Source: Bugulina stolonifera (Eukaryota > Bryozoa > Gymnolaemata > Cheilostomatida > Bugulidae). From it: a stretch of DNA of 64,000 nt. The notes beneath the pieces are model-generated. The model had not been told where the DNA came from, made no database searches, and saw only the letters and a list, made by a program, of their open reading frames with translations. Both the position numbers and the translations under genes were made by a program. The stretch spans positions 5,446,733 through 5,510,732 of the forward strand of contig OW285188.1 in assembly GCA_935421135.1 (NCBI GenBank). Direction: 5' to 3'. Shown here piece after piece: positions 43,977 to 55,153 of this stretch. Numbering within the stretch: position 1 is the stretch's first letter; each line of letters starts with the position of its first letter.

Positions 43977-45838
43977 GATATAACGCTTGACTAGCACTGC
44001 TTACTTGTTCTTATAGTGTTGACCTGAATTGACTCAAGTAGCACATCTATTTAGGCTGTATTCTCATGTGTACAATCCTAGTCTAGGTGCTCTGGCTTTC
44101 AGTTCCCATAGGAACTTAGGTTGAGGACCTTCTAGTTACAAGGTACCACACAAGCTGTATAGCAATTGATTGATGCTTCTATTATTGAAGTCTAAAGAAC
44201 AAGTGAATAACATAGCAAACTGGCACTGCTTTTATACTCAGCTAGCCTCTGGGTCGTTTTTGGTACAAGATTGCACAATAGAATTATAGATAGGACCCAG
44301 TACTGTATCACACCTACGCAATATTTCAGAAGTACAAAAACATGCTATCAATGGTTATAATAAATTATGCACGTCTTGGGAAAATACGATTAGTTTACTA
44401 TAACCAAATTAAATACAACTAGCTGTCCATGGGCCCTATGTACTACTCAGCATCCGAGGTTTGATACAAAAGGTCGGTCTCTCTGGTCGAGTGCACAGAT
44501 AACTAATGCACACCATAACACACATACAGTAGAACTTGGATAATCCAGAGTTCAGCGGACCAGCAAAAATGGTTTGAGTTGTGAGAAGTCTGAGTTAGGT
44601 GATCATATATAAAGGCAGTATTAATTTCTGCACAGCCGATTAGGAATGCAGTATAGGTCTAATAAAAGGATGATAGTGACACATAAAATATGAAAGGATC
44701 ATGTAGGCTTACAGTACCTCACAGACACAAGAGCTGTGCATGTGAAATTATTTAGTAAACAATTCGGTAATAGTTTAATAGTTCCCACACTCGTGCTAGG
44801 CACAAAACATTACAATATGCACTGGTGAGAGGACTCATATGACTTCCTGTTAGGTTTATTGGTGGCCATATTGTATGCTGCAGCCTGGTTATGATATCCC
44901 AACTTATCTTTTGTATTCCTGTATAATTCCATTGATTTTATCTAATGTTTACATTATTTATAAATAACATTGATGTTTGTTTGAAACCATAGTAGCATCT
45001 GTAACCCCTACATAATAATATTTAGAAACATGTAAAATCAATGATTAAAACAGGAATAATTTGCAAGGTGGGGGAAGCACATTTTGTAAAATAATATTTG
45101 CTTTAGTTTCACAGTAACACTCTTGGTAATTGAAAAATATGATCAATCCAAAAACGGCCTCACTGCCTTTATTATACTGCCAGGTAGAATTTAACTGCTG
45201 TATCATGTAATGACCTGTGTCAGGCAGCTACTAAAGGGTCTCTGTCTGTCTGTGTGTATTCTGCCCTCGGGCAAGTCCCTCAGCATGCTCCCCTCCAACA
45301 CTCTGAGGGTAGAGACCAGTATTACTAAAGTATAGCAGTGTACGACCTGAATTGTACTGTCTAGACCTGGTGGTATACTTGCCAATTCTCTGAATCTAAA
45401 CAGAATACCCCAGACTGAAACCCTAGTAGCTCCCTACTTCCTCTAGATTTTCACTAAAATTAATGTTTTCCAGTATAAAAGTTAAGTAATCCAACAAATA
45501 TGATTCTCAATGGGCAAAGCAATGGTGTTTCATAGCTCCAATATTACTAAAGAAGTCCCCCAGAACACTGCATATTATGCAAGCTGGGCGTTTCTGTGGC
45601 TTATGGATCATGATGTTCATGTTCATGATTTCCTGGCTGCATGGGTAGCCTCTCTGTGTGCCTACATTCTTATCTGGAACAACAATAACTTGGCAATTAT
45701 GCCTGGTAGCTCCTAGATGTTGCAAACATGATATTTTATCGTTGTAACTTATCGTCATCTAGCATAATATTTGTTTAGATCGGATCCGCTGACTTACTCA
45801 TTTTTTATAATCCTGTTTACAAATTTGTTTGTATAATA
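43977..45838. other. Intergenic DNA between FReD-B and cargo element 2
   Basis: AT-rich. The short open frames (for example 45203-45385 on minus) show no domain, and I see no RNA gene or transposon boundary. Confidence 0.4.
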
Positions 45839-45844
45839 TGTATA

Positions 45845-46238
45845 AGTAGTATAGTCAGTGCACTTCTAGACAGACACGCACTCATTGACCCCTGTTTTCA
45901 ACCAATCACAAGCCGGTATTTCCGATTTCAACCAATCACAGAAGAGCACAAAAATTTTGCACACGACCTTGCCAAGGTCACCCCAAAATCCCCCCTTCTG
46001 ATTGGTCGAAAAAACATTTGCACACTTGACCCCAAACCCGGCCACGACCCCTTCCCTCCCTCCTTCCCACCCTCCTCCCCTCCCCCTCCCCCACCTCCCC
46101 CACCTCCCTCCTCCCCGCCACCGCCCTCGTCCCGTCCGCACCACCGCCACCGCCGCCGCCGCCACCACCGCCCTCACCACCGCCACCGCCGCCGCCACCA
46201 CCACCGCCCTCACCACCGCCGCCGCCACCGCCGCCACC

Positions 46239-46271
<33 letters not shown>

Positions 46272-47093
46272 GCCGCCACCACCACCACCACCACCGCCGC
46301 CGCCACCACCGCCGCCGCCATCACCGTCATCACCGCCACCCCTCCTCCACCGCCGCCCACCCTCCCCCCGCAACCCCCACTCACCCGAACGACCGATCGT
46401 TTGAGGCGGTCAAGCCGCGTCCGCCCACGTTGCGTGCGGCGCCGACCGTACACGTGGAGGCGACGCCGGTGCCCCGTATCCACCGGGCCAAGCGACTAGG
46501 CAGCGGCCCGCCGCTTCTCCTGCGCCCCCCACTCGAAAAGCTTGTGATCTAAACGAGCGAATTCGGCTGCGCTTCGCCTATAGCTCTCATTAGCGATAAG
46601 AAGAAGTACTACGGAAGGCTTGGTTTCAGCGATAAGAAGAAGTACTACGGAAGGCTTGGTTTATGATGTGCATTGCATTGTTAATAAAGAAATGTGTAAA
46701 GTCTTGGCTATAAATATACTGATGGGAAGAAGGGTTGTTTCTATGATATACATTGTATTGACAACAAAGAACCGTGTGCATGTGTTAAGTCAGCATATAT
46801 AATGCATTAAATAAACTTTTCGCAATGGTGACAATAGAATGAATAAAAGATTGTGTACACGTGTTAAAACACAATTGAAAGAATAAAAGACACATATTTA
46901 AAAGAGTATGTCATATCTGTTATTAGCAAGGAAGTCTGTGTGCATGTGTTAAGACAGTGTATATTATACATTAGATAAACTTTTCACAATAGTAGCAATA
47001 GAATAAATAAAAGGTTGTGTGCATGTGTTAAGTCAGCATTATGTAATATATTAAATAAACTTTTCACAATAGTAGCAATAGAATAAATAAAAG
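45845..47093 (+). repeat. Left TIR of cargo element 2
   Basis: Same layout as copy 1: CCAAT-box block, C-rich tract at about 46030-46385, GC-rich block, then AATAAA-bearing subterminal repeats. A 33-bp duplication around GCGATAAGAAGAAGTACTAC is present near 46590-46660. Confidence 0.88.
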
Positions 47094-47660
47094 ATTGAGT
47101 GTATGTGTTAAGTCAGCATTATGTAATACATTAAATACACTTTTTACAACACTAGCAATAGAATGAATAAAAAAGCTACATATGTAAAGGAGTATGTCAT
47201 AGCTATTGTTAGCAAGAAAAGTCTGTGTACATGTGTTAAGGGCAGCATATATAATACATTAAATAAACTTTTCTCAATAGTAGCAATAGAATAAATAAAG
47301 ATTGTGTACACATGTTGAAATATCATTATAATATGATTTAAACACAATTGAAAGAATAAAAGACACATATGTAAAGGAGTATGTCATAGCTATTATAGCA
47401 AGAGACAGCTGTGTGCATGTGTTAAGTCAGCACATATAATACATTAAATAAACTTTTTACAATAGTAGCAATAGAATGTATAAAAGGATGTGTATAAGTG
47501 TTAGAATACCATTATATAATCATTTAAAAAATAATTTAAAAAAAAAAATCCTCACTGATTTGCTATCACATAAAAGTAAATGCAGAGGGAATGAGACACT
47601 ACAGAGAGAGAGTGGGAGAAAGAGAGTGGGAGAAAAAAGAAAAAAACTAAAGAAAGATGA

Positions 47661-50597
47661 TTAGAGCTTTTCTTCACTGACTCGAAGGTAAGCTTCAGCT
47701 TGTGCTATTACCTCTCTGTGATACCCATTCTTCTTGAGATGAAAAATGGCAGAGCGGTAATACTCAACTGCTCCAGAGAAAAAAGATGGGGGGAGTCTGC
47801 TTCGATCAACTAGTTCACTGACAGTCTCCTCTTCTATGGGGGTAATAGTGGTGGGGGTATTAAGATTGAGTTCAGACGAACAAGAAGGAGATTGCGAGCT
47901 AAGTAGCTCTCTTCCAAAAGAAAGAGAGGGTGAAGCTAAAGAAAAGGAAGAAGTGGTAGTAGTAGAAGTAGTAATAAAAGTTGGTATTGAAAGACTAGTA
48001 ATTGTATTATTAGATCTTCCAAGAGAAAAAGAGGGTGAATCTAAGAAAAAGAGTGGAGCAGGTGAAGAGGTGGGAGTAGAAGTAGGTATCGAAACAGTGG
48101 TAACTGTATCATCAGATCTTTCAGGAGAATGAGAGGGTGAATGTGAAGAAAAGAGTGGGGGAAAAGAAGCAGTAGAAGGAGTGGTAGTAATGGTAGTAGT
48201 AATAGTAGTAGTTGTAAGAGAAGAAGTAGAGGTGGTAATGTCTCCATTAGTAAGAGAGTTACTGATGGAAGAAGCATCTGAATCAAAATGATGGTGAGAA
48301 GGGAGAGGAAATTGTGAAGAGCACACCCCAGACTTTACAGATCTTTCAGGAGAATGAGAGGGTGAATGTGAAGAAAAGAGTGGAGGAAAAGAAGTAGTAG
48401 AAGGAGTAGTAGTAATAGTAGTAGTTGTAAGAGAAGAAGTAGAGATGGTAATGTCTCCATTAGTAAGAGAGTTACTGATGGAAGAAGCATCTGAATCAAA
48501 ATGATGGTGAGAAGGGAGAGGAAATTGTGAAGAGCACACCCCAGACTTTAAAGAGAATGGAGTAGTAGACATCCCCTTAAAGAAGGGAGGGTATACTACC
48601 CCACCAACAGTTGTTGGAGTGTATGCGGGGATGAGTATTTTGGAAGGTGGAGAGTGACCAGTGACCCTTTGCAAAAAGGATATGGTCTTTTTTAATGAAT
48701 AGATATCGGTTAGAAAGCGTGTGTTGAATGAGATGTGTCGGTGACAGGGCTTTCCATCAATATGATGATTAGATGGAAAGTTGTAGTGTCTATTCATCCC
48801 CTCATCATCTACTGTTATGTGATAGCAAAAACAGATTCGGAGCAAAAAATGTTGTTGAATGTGGACACCTCGTCGGTGCCCAACATTCTTATTGCATAAA
48901 AAGCAGGGGTCGTCCGATTCAAATGGCTTTGTTAGTGACATCTCCAGTCTTCTCTTTGTCTCATCACTAACAAAGACATAGAATCTTAGACCCCCCTTAC
49001 ATATCGGCTTTGCTCTGAGTCCTAAAAAAGAAAGAAAATAACAAGAATAAGTGAGAGAGAACATATGACTTACTTGTAAATCAGAAAAAAAAAAAAAAAA
49101 AAAAAAAAGATTCTAAATATACAAATAGATACTAGATCATTCTTACCTATCTCGAACCCATCTACTCCCCCACATTCTTCAAATAATGCAATTTCTTCTT
49201 CCCCTAGTTCTGTTTCTTTCTCATTCTATAATGTAAATAAAATGTGCAGAGACTAATTAACAAACTACATTAACATAGTTATTTGTAATATATGGTTTTT
49301 GAAGAATTTGATGAAAAAACTAGCACTCTGAGTACTAAGCAAGTCTACTAAAGCCTGTCTATTTACTCACATAAAGAGAAATACATCATTAACATAAGAA
49401 AACCAGTTGTAATTTATGTTATATTTTTTCACATAAGAAAAGAAAAAAAAGTGTCTTAATGATAAAAATATTACATAAGAAAGAAAGTGCAATACTTATA
49501 ATAAAAATATCACTAATCTTTAACATCTTAGACATGGTAAGAGACTTATAGAATTAGAGAAAATCATACTATGGCTAATTAACATCTGGTTTTAAAAAGG
49601 AAGTAGTCTCTTTTGACATTCTAGACATGGTAAGAGGCTTATAGTATAAAAAAGTACATCATCATTATGTGTAACTAACATGTACTTCTGAAGAAATGTC
49701 AGTAATCTCCTTTGACATCTTAGAAACCCAACACCATAGTGGATTGAAGGTGTAATGCATGTGTGAACAAATAAGATAATAGACTAACCATTTCTGGAGA
49801 TGGGATTCTTTTCCTCGAGATTCGTCTTCTGTCTTCCGAATCGTACGTAATCATATACTTCATACCTTTTTTTGATGTTTTAATTTTTCTTATATATTTC
49901 TTTCTTTGATATTTAGATGTAGAAGCCTGTAAGTATATGTAGAGTAATAAACATATACCAAAGCATGAGTCAAGTAGATGGAACTACTAATGCAACATAG
50001 TTACTAAAGAAAGAAACACTACAGTGGTATAACCACTTATAATAAAGTTTCTAAGCTCTGGTCACACTGATTGTAGTATAGACAGAGCAGATCTCTACAC
50101 ACATGCTCTCATGTTGAGAATCAAAACAGTTTAATATATAAGCTTACAACGTTTTTAAGCCCTGGACATACCAAAGGAGAATTATACCACTACTAAAATA
50201 TAATTAGCCCCAATGTTAACTCAAATAAGTAAGTTCATATTAAAATACATATTAAAATAGCTAGGATGTACTAGTATAGCCAGTACAAGTGGTAATAAAC
50301 TGTTTTGATACTTATTACACTACTAGTGGTATAACTACTCATATTGAAAATAAATCTCCCCACATATAAAGCTTCTAAGCTCCGGTCACACAAATTGTAG
50401 TATAGACAGATCAGATCTCTACATACTTGCTCTCATGTTGAGAATCAAAACAGTTTAATACATAAGCTTACAAAGTTTCTAAGCTCTGGTCATACCAAGG
50501 GAGTATTATATCACTACTAAAATAGAATTAGTCCCAATGTTAACTCAAATGAGTAAATTCATACTAAAATACATATTAAAATAAGTTTACTCACCAT
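47661..50597 (-). CDS. Cys/His-motif cargo protein, intact copy 2; function unknown
   Basis: Four exons on the minus strand: ATG alone at 50597-50595 followed by GTGAGT, then 49926-49789, 49225-49147 and 49021-47661, giving 526 aa. The basic N-terminus (residues 2-47) looks nuclear or nucleic-acid binding. The Cys/His block has C113, C116, H127, H131, C137, C139 and H152 in C-x2-C-x10-H-I-x-Q-H-F-x4-C-x-C-x12-H, then RFLTDIYS at 175-182. The C-terminal half is Ser/Thr-rich with a roughly 74-residue duplication (units beginning KSGVCSSQFPLPSHHHFDSD) and ends in a predicted helix. It is not a recognisable transposase. The matched block in LTR element 2 suggests a transposon-associated zinc-binding domain. 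Divergent from the IkB-like gene. Confidence 0.75.
50020..50583. repeat. One full and one partial ~322-bp intron repeat
   Basis: Counterpart of 24729-25375 in copy 1. The first unit is 5'-truncated at the deletion point near 50020, in the intron after the start codon of the Cys/His gene. Confidence 0.7.
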
Positions 50598-50768
50598 ATT
50601 AATTGTTGAGTGATGTTTATTCAGAGAAATTAGTAAATATCCACAGAGTTGCAAGTCTTTACTAGGTGGTTGAGTGGTAATGATAAAAATCCTCTCTCAC
50701 GCTTGCTTTTATGGAAATCTCTGTCCAATCAGAAGTGATGTGCCTTTTTTTAGTCTGATTTATTGCAT

Positions 50769-52232
50769 CCCGATGTGATTCGATGTAACCCGATGTAACC
50801 CGATGTAACCCGATGTAACCCGATGTAACCCGATGTAACCCGATGTAACCCGATGTAACCCGATGTAACCCGATGTGTTTTCGACCTCCCCCGATATGTT
50901 TTCGACCTCCCCCGATGTGATTCGATGTGTCTCGATGTGTTTTCGACCTCCCCCGATGTGATTCGATGTGTCCCGATGTGTTTTCGACCTTCCCCGATGT
51001 GACCCGATGTAACCCGATGTAACCCGATGTAACCCGATGTAACCCGATGTAACCCGATGTGTTTTTTACCTCCCCCGATGTGTTTTCGACCTCCCCCGAT
51101 GTGATTCGATGTGTCTCGATGTGTTTTCGACCTTCCCCGATGTAACCCGATGTAACCCGATGTGTTTTTGACCTCCCCGATAAGATTCGATGTGTCCCGA
51201 TGTGTTTTCGACCTCCCCCGATGTGATTCGATGTGTTTTCGACCTCCCCCGATGTGATTCGATGTGTCCCGATGTGTTTTCGACCTCCCCCGATGTGTTT
51301 TCGACCTCCCCCGATGTGATTCGATGTGTTTTCGACCTCCCCCGATGTGATTCGATGTGTTTTCGACCTCCCCCGATGTGATTCGATGTGTTTTCGACCT
51401 CCCCCGATGTGATTCGATGTGTTTTCGACCTCCCCCGATGTGATTCGATGTGTTTTCGACCTCCCCGATGTGTTTTCGACCTCCCCCGTTGTGATTCGAT
51501 GTGTTTTCGACCTCCCCCGATGTGATTCGATGTGTTTTCGACCTCCCCCGATGTGATTCGATGTGTTTTCGACCTCCCCCGATGTGATTCGATGTGTCCC
51601 GATGTGTTTTCGACCTCCCCCGATATGATTCGATGTGTTTTCGACCTCCCCCGATGTGATTCGATGTGTTTTCGACCTCCCCCGATGTGATTCGATGTGT
51701 TTTCGACCTCCCCCGATGTGATTCGATGTGTTTTCGACCTCCCCCGATGTGATTCGATGTGTCCCGATGTGTTTTCGACCTCCCCCGATGTGTTTTCGAC
51801 CTCCCCCGATGTGATTCGATGTGTCCCGATGTGTTTTCGACCTCCCCCGATGTGTTTTCGACCTCCCCGATGTGATTCGATGTGTCCCGATGTGTCTTCG
51901 ACCTCCCCCGATGTGATTCGATGTGTTTTCGACCTCCCCCGATGTGATTCGATGTGTCCCGATGTGTTTTCGACCTCCCCCGATGTGTTTTCCACCTCCC
52001 CCGATGTGATTCGATGTGTCCCGATGTGTTTTCGACCTCCCCCGATGTGATTCGATGTGTCCCGATGTGTTTTCGACCTCCCCCGATGTGATTCGATGTG
52101 TCCCGATGTGTTTTCGACCTCCCCCGATGTGTTTTCGACCTTTCCTGATGTGTTTCGATGTTTCCCTATGTGTTTTCGATCTTTCCCGATGTGATTTGAT
52201 GCACTCTGATGTGTTTCCAATGCGCTCCAATG
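50769..52232. repeat. Modular minisatellite, copy 2
   Basis: About 1.46 kb of the same 10/21/31/41-bp modules as 25561-26690, with two long runs of CCCGATGTAA 10-mers (about 50785-50870 and 51000-51055). A 522-codon minus-strand frame crosses it only because the repeat lacks stops in any minus frame. Confidence 0.92.
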
Positions 52233-52371
52233 TATATGCTGTTAGCCAATCAGCTTTATTTGTATCTTTTTATTCACTATATAAAGAGAGGTGGAAACAG
52301 TAGTTTAGTTAACTCTTTCTAGCTCCAGTCTGTTCTTAATAGAAATTAAAGAAGGTTAGCACACAAATAGC

Positions 52372-53812
52372 ATGGAAAGTGGATATGGATCAAGCGAGTA
52401 TAGCAACAAGCTAATGACTCCTATAAACCAAGAGCTGATGAAGGTAACAGTGGAAAGATGTACAGAACAAAGCAAGTATGAGAATAAAGACTTATTTGAG
52501 GGGGTGTCTGAGCTCTTTCTCCAAAAAAGCTTACCTCTAGACTGGCAGAAATGGGATCCTTTAACCGATATTCGTAATAAGCTTAGCACACAGTTACTAG
52601 AAGAAATTCGTTCTATCTTTTGGGAGCAAGATGGAAAGGATGAAGAGTTGTAAGTTATACATACTTCCAACTATTTTTTTTTGTTTCGTATTGTCTTTTA
52701 TGATCAAAATAAAATATGATAGACAAATTTCCCATATAACTACCTCTCAACTATGTGAAAAACAAATATCATGCTAAATGATGTAGTGAGGTACTAGAAG
52801 CAGCCCGAGATAGAGATGAGAGAGCCGTTGCACTCGCGGTATTTGTTGCGAGGAGTCACAAACAACTGAATACAAAGAATGCGAATCGGCAGACGTTACT
52901 TCACCTAACTGTACAGTCTTATTGTTCGGATTCACTAATTCGCCTCATCATCACAAGGGGAGCGGATGGAGCAATAGCCGATGCTTGGGGTTAGTGTTTT
53001 ATAGCACCAATGTTTGCATGCATTGCTTGTTAAAAAATAAAGTGTTGCAAAACTTGTAACAATTCGGTACTTATCTATATTGCTAATGTTTATTTGGAAG
53101 GTGACACCCCCCTTCACATTGCTGCACGTCTGGGTAGACCTAAGGTTATTCATGCTCTAACCACAAGTTTGACCAGAGCAGAAGTAAAGCATCCATACTT
53201 CAGAGTTCCTTACAAATCACTTCCCCAAGACAATGTACAGAGCTACAATCATGATGGAAGGAGTGTAGTCCACCTCATTGTTGAAACAGCGCATAGCAGC
53301 AAGCATAGAGAGGCACTAAAGGTACTAAAAAAAAATACTCGGGCTGACTTAGATATGAGGGTAAGTGAATACATTACAGTGGAATAAAAGTAGAGTAGAT
53401 CGAATTGATAAGTTAGATGGGGAGTTTAATTCTATTCTCTTGTTTGATATTATAGCGAATGGGAGATGGATACGCCCCATCTCACATTGCCATAGAGAAT
53501 GAAGACTACGAATGTCTACATACATGTCTAAGATTGGGAGCTGATTCAGAAATTCGTAACTACAAAAGTGAAACCCCTCAACAACTAGCTCACCTCTACA
53601 AATCAGCAGATATGGTAAGGGACCAACAACATAAAGAAGTAGAGATTTCTTGCTTTGTCCACCTTGAGTGATATTCGTCTGAGTAAAAAACTAAAATCAT
53701 CTTGTAGGTAAGACTGTGTCAAGAGTTTGGAGCTGGAGCATATCAATTAGAGTATGCTGAGACCGAAGTCGTAAACATTATAGCTCCTACGACTTCTGAT
53801 GAAGATGAGTAA
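52372..53812 (+). CDS. IkB-like ankyrin-repeat protein, cargo copy 2
   Basis: Exons 52372-52649, 52787-52989, 53101-53360, 53456-53614 and 53708-53812; 334 aa. It differs from copy 1 by only a few residues (Val for Ile at 107, Pro for Ala in the LGRPKV segment, Ile for Val in DSEIRN). The ESGYGS motif, ankyrin repeats and acidic tail are all kept. Reading frame and splice sites are preserved in both copies, while surrounding repeats and the neighbouring gene have changed. That would fit selection on this gene or recent insertion. Confidence 0.8.
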
Positions 53813-53829
53813 TAAGTACCTAAACTCCT

Positions 53830-54612
53830 CTTTTATTTATTCTATTGCTACTATTGTGAAAAGTTTATTTAATATATTACATAATGCTGACTTAACACAT
53901 GCACACAACCTTTTATTTATTCTATTGCTACTATTGTGAAAAGTTTATCTAATGTATAATATACACTGTCTTAACACATGCACACAGACTTTCTTGCTAC
54001 TAATAGACATGACATACTCTTTTAAATATGTGTCTTTTATTCTTTCAATTGTGTTTTAACATGTGTACACAATCTTTTATTCATTCTATTGTCACCATTG
54101 TGGAAAGTTTATTTAATGTATTATATATGCTGACTTAACACATGCACACGTTTCTTTATTGTCAATACAATGTATATCATAGAACCAACCCTTCTTCCCA
54201 TCAGTGTATTTATAGCCAAGACTTTACACATTTCTTTATTAACAATGCAATGCACATCATAAACCAAGCCTTCCGTAGTACTTCTTCTTATCGCTAATGA
54301 GAGCTATAGGCGAAGCGCAGCCGAATTCGCTCGTTTAGATCACAAGCTTTTCGAGTGGGGGGCGCAGGAGAAGCGGCGGGCCGCTGCCTAGTCGCTTGGC
54401 CCGGTGAATACGGGGCACCGGCGTCGCCTCCACGTGTACGGTCGGCGCCGCACGCAACGTGGGCGGACGCGGCTTGACCGCCTCAAACGATCGGTCGTTC
54501 GGGGGAGTGGGGGTTGCGGGGGGGGGAGGGTGGGCGGCGGTGGAGGAGGGGTGGCGGTGATGACGGTGATGGCGGCGGCGGTGGTGGCGGCGGCGGTGGT
54601 GGTGGTGGCGGC

Positions 54613-54645
<33 letters not shown>

Positions 54646-55036
54646 GGTGGCGGCGGCGGTGGTGAGGGCGGTGGTGGTGGCGGCGGTGGTGGCGGCGGCG
54701 GTGGCGGTGGTGAGGGCGGTGGTGGCGGCGGTGGCGGTGGTGTGGACGGGACGAGGGCGGTGGCGGGGAGGAGGGAGGTGGGGGAGGTGGGGGAGGGGGA
54801 GGGGAGGAGGGTGGGAAGGAGGGAGGGAAGGGGTCGTGGCCGGGTTTGGGGTCAAGTGTGCAAATGTTTTTTCGACCAATCAGAAGGGGGGATTTTGGGG
54901 TGACCTTGGCAAGGTCGTGTGCAAAATTTTTGTGCTCTTCTGTGATTGGTTGAAATCGGAAATACCGGCTTGTGATTGGTTGAAAACAGGGGTCAATGAG
55001 TGCGTGTCTGTCTAGAAGTGCACTGACTATACTACT
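53830..55036 (-). repeat. Right TIR of cargo element 2
   Basis: Reverse complement of the left TIR, starting 18 bp after the IkB-like stop. The G-rich tract covers about 54500-54850. ATTGG boxes and the terminal CTATACTACT lie close to the FReD-C start. Confidence 0.88.
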
Positions 55037-55153
55037 TGTATATATTATATTAATTTAAGTGAAACCAATAATATCAATCAATAATATTTATCTTCACCTA
55101 TGATCAGCAGTGTAACTCCTGACATTCTGGCAGGGGAGAGAAAAAGTGCCACT

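Larger units (their letters stand above)
45845..55036. mobile_element. TIR cargo element copy 2 (both genes intact)
   Basis: A 9192-bp element with the same terminal AGTAGTATAG and the 6-bp duplication TGTATA (45839-45844 and 55037-55042). Gene content and order equal copy 1. It differs by a roughly 800-bp absence in the Cys/His gene intron, a longer minisatellite and scattered substitutions, and here the Cys/His gene is open to its ancestral stop. The right end lies 117 bp upstream of the FReD-C start codon. Different TSDs show that the copies arose by separate insertions, not by segmental duplication. Confidence 0.9.
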
